The notes beneath the pieces were generated by a model that made no database searches, was not told where the DNA came from, and worked only from the letters and a program-made list of their open reading frames with translations. The position numbers and the translations under genes were made by a program. From Chitinophagales bacterium (GTDB taxonomy: Bacteria > Bacteroidota > Bacteroidia > Chitinophagales > UBA2359): a stretch of DNA of 61,665 nucleotides. The DNA is taken from NCBI GenBank assembly GCA_020636475.1, contig JACJXU010000012.1, positions 1-61,665 of the forward strand, read 5' to 3'. This document shows, in pieces, positions 1 through 8,650 of this stretch (the stretch's first letter is position 1; every line of letters begins with the position of its first letter).

Positions 1-1161
1 GACAATGGCTTTCAGGCGTGTATAATGGCACCTACGGAAATATTAGCGCAGCAGCATTTTCAAAGCCTGCAAGAATACCTCACCGATTTGCACGTAAATA
101 TTGCCTTGCTTACGGGTTCGGTGAAAGGAAAAGCCCGCAAACAAATATTGGCGGATTTGGCAGCTGGCTCGCTACACTTGCTGGTAGGCACGCATGCCTT
201 GATAGAAGATGCGGTGCAGTTTCAAAACTTGGGCTTGGTTATTATTGACGAGCAGCACCGTTTTGGCGTAGCCCAGCGGGCAAAACTCTGGCGCAAAAAT
301 GATACTCCTCCGCATATTTTGGTCATGACGGCTACGCCTATTCCGCGTACGCTGGCACTTACCTTGTACGGCGATTTGGATATTTCGGTCATTGACGAAT
401 TGCCCGCAGGGCGAAAAGCTATCGTTACGGCGCATCGCTACGATAATCGGCGTTTGGAAGTATTTGGCTTTGTTCGGGAGGAAATAGCAAAGGGGCGGCA
501 AGTATATATGGTGTATCCGCTTATTGAAGAATCGGAAAAATTGGATTTGAAAAATCTGGTAGATGGCTTTGAAAGTATCAGCCGAGAATTTCCGCTGCCG
601 GAGTATCGGGTAAGTATGGTGCATGGCAAAATGAAAGCCGACGAGAAGGAATTTGAAATGCAGCGTTTTGTGCGGGGCGAAACCCAAATAATGGTGGCTA
701 CTACGGTGATAGAAGTGGGCGTAAACGTACCCAATGCCTCCGTAATGATTATCGAAAATGCCGAAAGGTTTGGGCTGTCGCAGCTACACCAGTTGCGCGG
801 AAGGGTAGGGCGCGGAGCCGAACAGTCGTACTGTATTTTGATGACGGGACACAAATTGTCGGCAGATGCGCGCAAACGCATAAAAACAATGGTGGCGACC
901 AACAATGGTTTTATCATTGCCGAAAAAGATATGGAACTGCGCGGACCCGGCGATTTGGAAGGAACGCGCCAAAGCGGATTGCTCAATTTTAAACTCGCCA
1001 GTATTAGTGCCGACAGAGCCATTTTGGAGCAAGCGCGCGAAGAAGCCGCCCAGATTATTGAAAAAGACCCTAATTTAGAAACCCCATTGCATCTACATTT
1101 ACGCACTTATCTAATAGCCGAAACCCAACGACAAGGCGGCTTGTGGTCGCGTATTTCGTAG
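1..1161 (+). CDS. recG: ATP-dependent DNA helicase RecG, C-terminal part (5' end outside window)
   Basis: RecG is a superfamily 2 helicase that remodels stalled forks and branched recombination intermediates. The reading frame is open from base 1, so the wedge domain and Walker A lie upstream. The visible 386 residues hold motif Ia (IMAPTEILAQQH), motif II as DEQHRFG, motif III as TATPIPRTLAL, then the second helicase lobe with TTVIEVGVNVPNA and the arginine-finger motif QLRGRVGRG, followed by the C-terminal RecG region (DMELRGPGDLEGTRQSG). These are diagnostic for RecG rather than Mfd or PriA, because Mfd lacks this C-terminal block. The gene ends at TAG 69 bases before a tRNA. Nothing suggests damage. 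Confidence 0.96.
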   Translation, partial: DNGFQACIMAPTEILAQQHFQSLQEYLTDLHVNIALLTGSVKGKARKQILADLAAGSLHLLVGTHALIEDAVQFQNLGLVIIDEQHRFGVAQRAKLWRKNDTPPHILVMTATPIPRTLALTLYGDLDISVIDELPAGRKAIVTAHRYDNRRLEVFGFVREEIAKGRQVYMVYPLIEESEKLDLKNLVDGFESISREFPLPEYRVSMVHGKMKADEKEFEMQRFVRGETQIMVATTVIEVGVNVPNASVMIIENAERFGLSQLHQLRGRVGRGAEQSYCILMTGHKLSADARKRIKTMVATNNGFIIAEKDMELRGPGDLEGTRQSGLLNFKLASISADRAILEQAREEAAQIIEKDPNLETPLHLHLRTYLIAETQRQGGLWSRIS

Positions 1162-1186
1162 CCTTGCAGATTATTTTTGCAAAAAT

Positions 1187-1218
1187 ATTGGTAATTAGTG
1201 CGAATGCGTTTATATTTG
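1187..1218 (+). promoter_or_regulatory. Bacteroidota-type promoter of tRNA-Ala
   Basis: ATTG at 1187-1190 and TATATTTG at 1211-1218 match the TTTG / TAnnTTTG promoter of the Bacteroidota primary sigma factor with 20 bases between. The -7 box ends 12 bases before the mature tRNA 5' end, a fitting distance for a short leader. Confidence 0.55.
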
Positions 1219-1227
1219 CCTTTCCTT

Positions 1228-1304
<77 letters not shown>

Positions 1305-1434
1305 CAATTTTACCACTTTGTGAAAAACGGTTTCGTTTTGTCAACCCCATGTTGCTATATACACTCGCGCTGTTTGCATACTTTTGGAACTAATTGTATT
1401 TTTGTTTTAGAAGCCAATAAAAATAGACTACTCT

Positions 1435-2184
1435 ATGCCGCAAACGCTTGTTTTTCTGGGCGCGAAAAAAATAGGATATCAGTGTTTAATGTATTTAATT
1501 GAAAAGCAAGAACACTTAGATTTTCAGCTGCTTGCCGTTTTTACCAAAGAAAATATATTAGATGCAGAAGAGAATACCATAAGCCGGTTGTGCGAAATAC
1601 ACCATATTGCGGTCTTGTCCGATTTGTCGCAACTACCGGCTTGCGATATTTTACTTTCGGTGCAGTACCACCAAATTTTACGCAAAGAACATTTGGCAAA
1701 AGCCGGCGTAGCTGCCATTAATTTACACATGGCGCCTTTGCCCGAATATCGAGGCTGTAATCAGTTTTCGTTTGCTATTTTAGACCAGAAAGATTACTTT
1801 GGCACCACCTTGCACCTAATGACCGAAGGCATAGATGATGGCGATATTTTGTGGGAGCAGCGTTTTTCTATTCCGTTGGATATATTTGTGAAAGATTTGT
1901 ACGAACTGACGGAAAAGCACTCCCTGGCACTTTTTCAACAACACTTGCCGGATATAATTCGACATAACTTTAGCCCTGTTTCCCAGCAAAGTGTAATCCC
2001 TCAACGCGGCACTTCGCTGCATTATCGGAAAGAAATTGAAACCCTCAAGCAAATAGATTTGGCGTGGGACAAGGAGCAGATTTGGCGATATATTCGTGCT
2101 ACGTATTTTCCGCCTTTTCAACCGCCTTTTGCAATGATAAATGAAAGAAAAATTTATTTCGTACCACAAGAAAAATTAGGATAA
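1435..2184 (+). CDS. formyltransferase family protein (methionyl-tRNA or sugar-amine formyltransferase-like)
   Basis: The 249-residue protein has the formyltransferase catalytic layout: an N-terminal Rossmann half (TLVFLGAKKIGYQCL), then INLHMAPLPEYRGCNQF with the Asn and His of the formyl-transfer site, and IDDGDIL with the catalytic Asp. The family moves a formyl group from 10-formyltetrahydrofolate to an amine. At 249 residues it is shorter than Fmt (about 310) and lacks a full tRNA-binding C-terminal domain. The tail (YIRATYFPPFQPPFAMI) resembles small sugar N-formyltransferases used for surface polysaccharides. I infer a nucleotide-sugar or other small amine substrate, but the substrate cannot be read from the sequence. 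The gene stands alone between the tRNA and an unrelated gene. Confidence 0.8.
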   Translation: MPQTLVFLGAKKIGYQCLMYLIEKQEHLDFQLLAVFTKENILDAEENTISRLCEIHHIAVLSDLSQLPACDILLSVQYHQILRKEHLAKAGVAAINLHMAPLPEYRGCNQFSFAILDQKDYFGTTLHLMTEGIDDGDILWEQRFSIPLDIFVKDLYELTEKHSLALFQQHLPDIIRHNFSPVSQQSVIPQRGTSLHYRKEIETLKQIDLAWDKEQIWRYIRATYFPPFQPPFAMINERKIYFVPQEKLG

Positions 2185-2215
2185 AGCAGCTTGTGCGGAA
2201 AACTAAAGACGACTA

Positions 2216-3733
2216 ATGATTAATTTTAAATCACTGTATCAACTAATAAAAACGCTTACACGGGGCGAGAAAAGAGCTTTTAGTTTGTTTGTAACCAAAT
2301 ATTCTAAAGAAAACAGTCCCGCCAGTGTAAGATTGTACGAAATTATAGATACTTTGGACGAATATGATGCAGAAGACCTCCAAAAGAAAATAGAAGCACA
2401 CGATGTTTCTAAAAATATGAGTGTGGTGCGCTCGCAGTTACAAAAAATGTTGCTCACTTCTTTGGTTTCGCAATATGCCAAGTCGAATATTTTAGCACAA
2501 ATTTTTGAATTGATAAACAATGCCAATCTTTTGTACAATCGCGGCGTATTGGACGAAGCAGTTATTTCCATAGACAAGGCGCGCAATCTTGCCGAAACCT
2601 ACGAACAAAACGAATTGCTACTTTATATCATACAGTTGCAGTTGTACATGGGGCAAGAGTACTATGGCATGCAACAAGCCCAAACTATTTTTAACGAAGG
2701 AATTGAAAATATACGCTATATCTTGCAGCTTTTAGAAAATCAAGCAACGGTACAAGAGTTGGGTTATGAATTTTATAGGTTGTACTTACAAATAGGTATC
2801 CCGCGCACCAAAGAAGATAAAGCGGCGTTTAGCAAACTCATTCACTCTAAATCTTTGCAGGCACTTTCCGGCAAAATGACCACCAAGGCACAACTTGATT
2901 ATTACACCATTTTTGCACAATACTATCATGTTTTTGGTGAAATAGAAAAAGCCTATCAGCAAATACAAAAACAACTGAGTATAGTAGAACAAAAACCGCA
3001 CATAAAACAACTATATCCACGCTGGTACATTACAATTCTCAATAATTTTGCAACAATTTCGATGGAACTCGGCTATGCACAGCAGTTTAAGGAGGCATTG
3101 AAAAAAATGGAAGAGTTTGGCAAAGAAAAAGAACTTATGAACGAGTATTTAAACAGCAAACTTTTTCTTTTTTTATATACCAATAAGTTGAATTTTAATG
3201 TTCGGAATGAAAATTTTGATGGATTTGAAGAATATGTTCCCAAAATAGAAAAGTTTATTCAACAAACCGATAAGGTATATCACAATCCCGAGCAAGCCAT
3301 GCGCATTTGTTTTGGGGTAGCTTTGGTATATTTTTACCAAAAAAACTGGAAAGAAGCCCACAAGTGGATTTTCAATTTTGAAAACATTTACAATTATGTA
3401 GAAAAATCGCAGCTGATAGCCTACATCAAGGTTTTTGATGTAATACTTCACTTTGAGCGAGAAAGCGAAACATTTTTGCAACTACTTATTCCCAAAACCA
3501 TACAGTTTTTGACCAAGAAAAAGATTTATTTTCAAATAGAAGAAATTATTCTCACCAATATACAGGAAGTGATAAACTCCAGTAATCGGAAAGAAAGATT
3601 ACGTATTTTTAAAAATCTGTACGACGAGGTGCTGATGTACTACGATAAAAACGCCTCTATCAATAACGACCCTTACAAGGTTTACATCAGAATAGACCAA
3701 TGGGCATTGCAAAAAATAACCCAATTTTCTTAG
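2216..3733 (+). CDS. large helical protein of unknown function (TPR-like)
   Basis: A 505-residue protein with no signal peptide and no catalytic motif that I recognise. The N-terminal 90 residues (FKSLYQLIKTLTRGEKRAFS, then a block ending KKMLLTSLVSQYAKSN) look like a small helical domain. The rest is a run of amphipathic helix pairs with regularly placed Tyr, Leu and Ala, such as EIEKAYQQIQKQLSIVEQ and FYQKNWKEAHKWIF, as in tetratricopeptide-type solenoids. Such proteins usually act as cytoplasmic scaffolds; that role is inferred. Proteins of this shape and length occur in Bacteroidota. It starts 31 bases after the formyltransferase gene and may share its transcript. It ends before a strong bidirectional hairpin. 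Confidence 0.75.
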   Translation: MINFKSLYQLIKTLTRGEKRAFSLFVTKYSKENSPASVRLYEIIDTLDEYDAEDLQKKIEAHDVSKNMSVVRSQLQKMLLTSLVSQYAKSNILAQIFELINNANLLYNRGVLDEAVISIDKARNLAETYEQNELLLYIIQLQLYMGQEYYGMQQAQTIFNEGIENIRYILQLLENQATVQELGYEFYRLYLQIGIPRTKEDKAAFSKLIHSKSLQALSGKMTTKAQLDYYTIFAQYYHVFGEIEKAYQQIQKQLSIVEQKPHIKQLYPRWYITILNNFATISMELGYAQQFKEALKKMEEFGKEKELMNEYLNSKLFLFLYTNKLNFNVRNENFDGFEEYVPKIEKFIQQTDKVYHNPEQAMRICFGVALVYFYQKNWKEAHKWIFNFENIYNYVEKSQLIAYIKVFDVILHFERESETFLQLLIPKTIQFLTKKKIYFQIEEIILTNIQEVINSSNRKERLRIFKNLYDEVLMYYDKNASINNDPYKVYIRIDQWALQKITQFS

Positions 3734-3820
3734 CAAATCAGCGATAGTACCTACCAAAAAATGCGTGATGATGGGACAATTTAGCGCAATATACTTGCAA
3801 GTACACCCTTTAAAGCAAAA

Positions 3821-3851
3821 AAGCCCCTGCCGTACGTTACGGTAGGGGCTT
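3821..3851. terminator. bidirectional intrinsic terminator
   Basis: AAGCCCCTGCCGTA at 3821-3834 pairs with TACGGTAGGGGCTT at 3838-3851 around a CGT loop, with one G-T pair. A-rich sequence precedes it and T-rich sequence follows, so it can stop transcription from both convergent neighbours. Confidence 0.85.
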
Positions 3852-3879
3852 TGGTAGTTTTTGATACTATTGCAATCAA

Positions 3880-6800
3880 TTACATTTTCACCAATCGGCT
3901 GAAGAAAATGCCCTCATCGTTGGTACGAATTATCACATTGTAAACAGCATTCGGTAAATCTGCAATCGAAATATTAAGTTCGCTACTTAAACTTTGTGGC
4001 GGTGTTTGCTGCAACACAGCCCGTCCGTACATATCCAAAATAGTAACTTGTGTAATGTATTTTCCGTTTGCTTCCGAAGAAATTTGAATGTAATTATTTG
4101 CCGGATTAGGAATAAGTAAAATATTTCCTGCTGCAATATCCGCCAATCCTGTAGGACAATTTACGGTAAACGCTTGCCCTACGGTAGTGCAACCATTCGC
4201 GTCAGTTACTGTAAATTCAAAATCTACACCATGCGCAACCACCTCGCCACTTTCGTAGCTAAGTCCGTTTTGGTTCGTGAACATATAAGGTGCCGTGCCG
4301 CCTGAGGCTTCTAACACCAAAGTAGCTACTTCGTTAATACAGTTATAAGTGCTGACAAATGAGATGGAAATATTTGCACAAGGGCTTATTATACATTCTT
4401 CTACCGTAAAAGGAGTGAAGTTTATGGTACAACCATTGGCATCTTGCACGACTACCGTACAAGTCTGACCCGTAACTAAGCCAGTACCATTCGTATAGCT
4501 TTGGTCGGTTACGGCATCTGTAACAACATAAGGCGCACTACCACCTATTATGTCAATAAACAAAGTAGCCAAGCCATCATCATCGCAGTTGTAACCTACG
4601 TCGCCACTAAGACCATCGCATAGCGAAATACAGTCGAGTGTGATAGTAGCGCTGTTTGCCGTACAATTATTTGCATCGGTTACGGTAAAAACCCAACTAC
4701 CATTAGCTATAGCCTGTTGATTTGTGAGTATGTTGCCGTTTTGGTCGGTAAAAGCATAAGGTGGCGTGCCATTATTCACCGTAAAATCAAGGATAGCATA
4801 TTCGCTGTTATAGCAAGTATAATTGGCATTAAGGCTAATATTACAAGGATTTACTACCGTACAATCTATCGTGAATGTAGGCGCAGTAGCCACACAATCG
4901 TTGGCATCGGTAGCTGTAATGGTGTAAGTTCCATTGCCAATTTCCTGTCCGTTGGTAAGCAGATTGCCGTTTTGGTCGGTAAAAGCATAAGGTGGCGTGC
5001 CGTTTGCTGCCGATATATTTAAAATACCTTGTTCATCTACGCACACATAGCCCGCAGCAATACTGAGGTCGCAAGGCGCAATAACCTCACAATCAATAAA
5101 TAAAGCAGGCGCAACATCCACGCAACTATTGGCATCGGTAACGCTTATAGTTACAATCTGGTTATTATTTACCAATAGCCCGTTTTGTACAATATTACCA
5201 TTTTGGTTTGTGAAAATATAAGGCGGCGTACCACCCGAAGCACTTATTTGTACATTGGCAGTACCATTGTCGTTGCAGATATAATCGGTTGCAATTTGAA
5301 GATTGGAACTGGCGCAATCGTTCTCGCAGTTGATGTTCAAGGTTCCGGTAGATACACTACAAGCCTGTCCGTCTGTAAGCGTTATTACATAATTTCCGTT
5401 GCTTACAATGCTGCCATTTTGCACTTCTTGCCCGTTGTCGAGGGTAAAAGTATAGTTGCCATCGCCGCCCGAACCGTTAATGATTAGTAGTGCCGTACCA
5501 TTGCTGTTACACACATAGGTTGCCGAAATTCCCAGATTGGCACTTACGCAAGGGTCAGGACAATCTACCGAAAAAGTAGGTGCTACGGCAGTACAGCCAT
5601 TGCCGTCCGTAACGGTAATGGTATAGCTTTGCAAATGTTGTAATGAAGTATTGGTATCTACAATATTACCGTTTTGGTTGGTATATACATAAGTGCCGTC
5701 GCCACCACTCGGACTCAACAACAAAGTTGCCGTACCACTCAAGCAAAGATAGTCGGCTTCCAAACTCAAATCGGCACATACATCAGGACAATCAATGTAC
5801 AGATTAGAAACCGTTTGGCTGCAACCATTTGCATCAGTTACCGTAAAATCATCAATGGTGATACCAATTAATATTTGTTCTTGGCTATTGGCTTCTATTA
5901 TTTGTCCATTATGATAATAAGGAGCTTCGCCACCGCTAATATTAATATTTAAAAGACCATAAATGGCATTAACACACTCATAATTTAATGCTAACGAAAA
6001 ATCTTCACAAGGGTCTTGGCAATCTACCGTAAAAGGAGGAGCCGCAACCATACAGCCTTCGCTGTCAATAACCGTTACGCTCACGGTTTGTGCATCGCTC
6101 AGACTTTGTCCGTTGGTAAACGTGTTGCCGTTTTGGTCGGTAAAAACATACGCTCCGTTTCCTCCGGTAGCACTTACTTGTAGCGTGGCTGCTCCATTAT
6201 TGCAAGTATAGCCTGCATTTACCTGCAAGGTACTGCAAGGCACAATACAATCAATGGTAAAAGAATTGGCAGTAAGGCTACAACCAAGCGCATCGGTAAC
6301 GGTAATGGTTTGTACACTTCCATTAGAAACTACTGAACCATTTGTAACGATGGCATCATTTTGATTGGTGAAAATATAGCCCCCTGCACCGCCCGAAGCA
6401 TTGAGTGCCAAGGAAGCAACCCCACCAATGCAGTTATAATTTGCCGATAGGCTCAAACTCTCACAAACATTGTTGCAACTAACCGTAAAGGCATTGGCAG
6501 TTACGGTACATTCATTGCCATCTGTAACACTCACTACCAAAGTTTCGCCATTTTCCAATGCCATACCGTTGGTAAGTACATTGCCATCGGCATCAGTAAA
6601 GGTATATGCACCTTCTCCGCCACTTGCCGAAACATTTAGTGTAGCCACACCGCCGTTGGGATTACAGTTGTACGAAGCCGCAATGCTCAGGTCGGAAGCC
6701 CCACAAAGGTCGCACGAAGGCGTAAACTCCTGAAAAGCGCGGGTACAGCCGGCATTGTTACTGGCAAAAAGCAGCAAGGGTTCGTTGTTCGGTAAAATAT

Positions 6801-8427
6801 CGCCCGTAGCATATTCAGTTCCTTCTACATCAGTAAAGGTAGTGCCATCATTGGCTGAGTTGGTGAAAAGGGTAGGGTGTCCTTCAATACAAGCATAAGC
6901 AATTTGTGCCATATAGGTACTGCACAAATTGTTACAATTCACCTGTAATAAAGGTGTTTTGTAGGTACAGCCCGTCACATTGTCGGTTACTACTACGGTG
7001 AGCGTATCGCCGTGTGCTTTTTGAATACCCGTATATAAAATATTGCCACTGCCATCTTTAAGGGTATAATTTCCCGAACCACCTACCGGCGCAAAACCCA
7101 TCGTTGCGGTATTGCCATTGCAGCTAAATGTTGGCGAAACAAAAAGTCCGTCACAAGGGTCGCAAGCATTGAGGGTAATCTGGTTTACCTGAATTACTTG
7201 CCCGTTTTGCGAATAAGTAATATTCAAAACCGTATTCGCAGCAAAATCGTCACCACTGCTTACTACGCCGCCTTGCGGACCCGTTACCACTACATTGGGC
7301 TTTGGGGTGTAATACACATAGGCACGTCCAAAGAAACAGTAATAAGTAAGGTCGATGTTGAGATTTACGGTAGGTTCACAACTTACATTGATAGGCGGAG
7401 CCGGAATAGTACAGTTGTTGTCGAGGTCGGTTACAGCTAAGTTTAGGGTTTGGTTGTTGGCGATAATGCTACCGTTTTGTACTTGGCTGCCATTGTTGGT
7501 AAACAAATAATTGCCGCTTCCACCACTTGCACTAAGCGAAAGAACAGCTTGTCCTGCGGTGTTGCAATTGTAGCCCGGATTAAAAACAATATCTTCGCAA
7601 GAGCCCGGCACACAGTTTACGGTAAATGCGGGAGCTACATTGGTACAACCATTGGCATCAATAGCGCGAATTTGATACGACAATCCTTCTTGCAGCACAT
7701 CGCCAAGATTTACGGGGTCGTTAAATTGATTTACAAAAGTATAAGGCGAGGTGCCGCCTTGGGCAGAAAAGTTGAGGAGTGCATTTTGATTGCCATCACA
7801 GCTATAGCCCGCCGAAACGGTAATGTTGGTGTTTTCGCAAACGCTGGGACAACTAAAATCCACTGCTTGGCTCACGGTACAGCCCGTTTGGTCTATCAGT
7901 ATCAGTTCGGTAATATTGGTGTTGCCAATACTGGTGAGAATATTCCCATTTTGGTCGGTAAGAATATATCCGCCGGCTCCACCACTGGGTGTAATATACA
8001 CCTGCGCATCACCATTTACACAATTTACCTGTACTTCTAAATTCAAAGGAGCTCCATTGGTTAAAAAATTGGAAGAAAGTGCATAGCAAGTAGTGGCAGA
8101 TACATTCACGATATTCATTCCTATAGAAGCGAACAGACTTCCTTGGTAGGAGATACCGTAAATTCTTCGGTTGTTCAAAAATTCGGAGTCTGCCCCTAAA
8201 GTATTACCTTCGATTATTGCTAAAATATTGCCGTTTACATCCGTAACGAGATAGGCGTAATTTGCCGAAGGCGTGGAGCTGTTATTGCTGAGGGTTACAG
8301 TACTGCCCGGACAAATAAAGAAAGTAGTTCCGGCGTTGCTGTTTACAGCACCTCCATCGCAACTTTGCGCATTGGCAATGCTTAAATGTGCCATTAGAAA
8401 CAAGATGGCAAGTAAAAATTTTCTCAT
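3880..8427 (-). CDS. giant secreted SprB-like repeat protein with T9SS sorting domain
   Basis: A 1515-residue exported protein. Residues 1-20 are a signal peptide (MRKFLLAILFLMAHLSIANA). After a head domain of about 110 residues come about 17 repeats of 73-80 residues, each with a core like SASGGxGxYxFTDQNGN followed by TVTDANGCT and a closing VDC. Four cysteines recur at fixed places per repeat. The repeat matches the SprB-repeat family, found in Flavobacterium gliding adhesins. The last 80 residues (NILLIPNPANNYIQIS onward, ending IFFSRLVKM) are a type A T9SS sorting domain, so the protein crosses the outer membrane and is released or anchored there. An adhesin or surface stalk role is inferred. 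It is divergent from another T9SS cargo gene. Confidence 0.9.
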   Translation of the reverse strand: MRKFLLAILFLMAHLSIANAQSCDGGAVNSNAGTTFFICPGSTVTLSNNSSTPSANYAYLVTDVNGNILAIIEGNTLGADSEFLNNRRIYGISYQGSLFASIGMNIVNVSATTCYALSSNFLTNGAPLNLEVQVNCVNGDAQVYITPSGGAGGYILTDQNGNILTSIGNTNITELILIDQTGCTVSQAVDFSCPSVCENTNITVSAGYSCDGNQNALLNFSAQGGTSPYTFVNQFNDPVNLGDVLQEGLSYQIRAIDANGCTNVAPAFTVNCVPGSCEDIVFNPGYNCNTAGQAVLSLSASGGSGNYLFTNNGSQVQNGSIIANNQTLNLAVTDLDNNCTIPAPPINVSCEPTVNLNIDLTYYCFFGRAYVYYTPKPNVVVTGPQGGVVSSGDDFAANTVLNITYSQNGQVIQVNQITLNACDPCDGLFVSPTFSCNGNTATMGFAPVGGSGNYTLKDGSGNILYTGIQKAHGDTLTVVVTDNVTGCTYKTPLLQVNCNNLCSTYMAQIAYACIEGHPTLFTNSANDGTTFTDVEGTEYATGDILPNNEPLLLFASNNAGCTRAFQEFTPSCDLCGASDLSIAASYNCNPNGGVATLNVSASGGEGAYTFTDADGNVLTNGMALENGETLVVSVTDGNECTVTANAFTVSCNNVCESLSLSANYNCIGGVASLALNASGGAGGYIFTNQNDAIVTNGSVVSNGSVQTITVTDALGCSLTANSFTIDCIVPCSTLQVNAGYTCNNGAATLQVSATGGNGAYVFTDQNGNTFTNGQSLSDAQTVSVTVIDSEGCMVAAPPFTVDCQDPCEDFSLALNYECVNAIYGLLNINISGGEAPYYHNGQIIEANSQEQILIGITIDDFTVTDANGCSQTVSNLYIDCPDVCADLSLEADYLCLSGTATLLLSPSGGDGTYVYTNQNGNIVDTNTSLQHLQSYTITVTDGNGCTAVAPTFSVDCPDPCVSANLGISATYVCNSNGTALLIINGSGGDGNYTFTLDNGQEVQNGSIVSNGNYVITLTDGQACSVSTGTLNINCENDCASSNLQIATDYICNDNGTANVQISASGGTPPYIFTNQNGNIVQNGLLVNNNQIVTISVTDANSCVDVAPALFIDCEVIAPCDLSIAAGYVCVDEQGILNISAANGTPPYAFTDQNGNLLTNGQEIGNGTYTITATDANDCVATAPTFTIDCTVVNPCNISLNANYTCYNSEYAILDFTVNNGTPPYAFTDQNGNILTNQQAIANGSWVFTVTDANNCTANSATITLDCISLCDGLSGDVGYNCDDDGLATLFIDIIGGSAPYVVTDAVTDQSYTNGTGLVTGQTCTVVVQDANGCTINFTPFTVEECIISPCANISISFVSTYNCINEVATLVLEASGGTAPYMFTNQNGLSYESGEVVAHGVDFEFTVTDANGCTTVGQAFTVNCPTGLADIAAGNILLIPNPANNYIQISSEANGKYITQVTILDMYGRAVLQQTPPQSLSSELNISIADLPNAVYNVIIRTNDEGIFFSRLVKM
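4733..5001 (-). repeat. exact 38-bp direct repeats inside the SprB-like array
   Basis: The 38 bases at 4733-4770 recur without a mismatch at 4964-5001. The offset of 231 bases equals 77 codons, one repeat unit. Related partial copies (GTTTTGGTCGGTAAAA) occur at other units, for example near 6130 and 7960. This allows unit gain or loss by recombination without a frameshift. Confidence 0.9.
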
Positions 8428-8650
8428 AAGTTATAAAAATTTAATGTTATTTTTTATTAATGAAATTGGAAATTACTCCCGTTTTTTTGTTTTTGTGGTA
8501 AAATAATTTTCCGAACAAAATTACACAATCCTAATTATTCTCTGCTTAAAAATTGATACAAACTAAAAAAATATATGGTTTTGTTTTAAAAATACAAAAA
8601 GGTATATTATATTGAGCCTACCTTTTTTTATAACCTATAAAAACCTTATT

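Noticed and set aside
4717..8040. Several plus-strand open frames inside the giant repeat gene
   Set aside because: They are antisense shadows created by the repeated coding sequence; their residue patterns simply mirror the repeats and none has a motif or signal peptide.
3880..8427. CRISPR array, because of regular repeats of similar spacing
   Set aside because: The period is about 230 bases, the copies diverge, and the frame encodes one continuous protein with a signal peptide and sorting domain.
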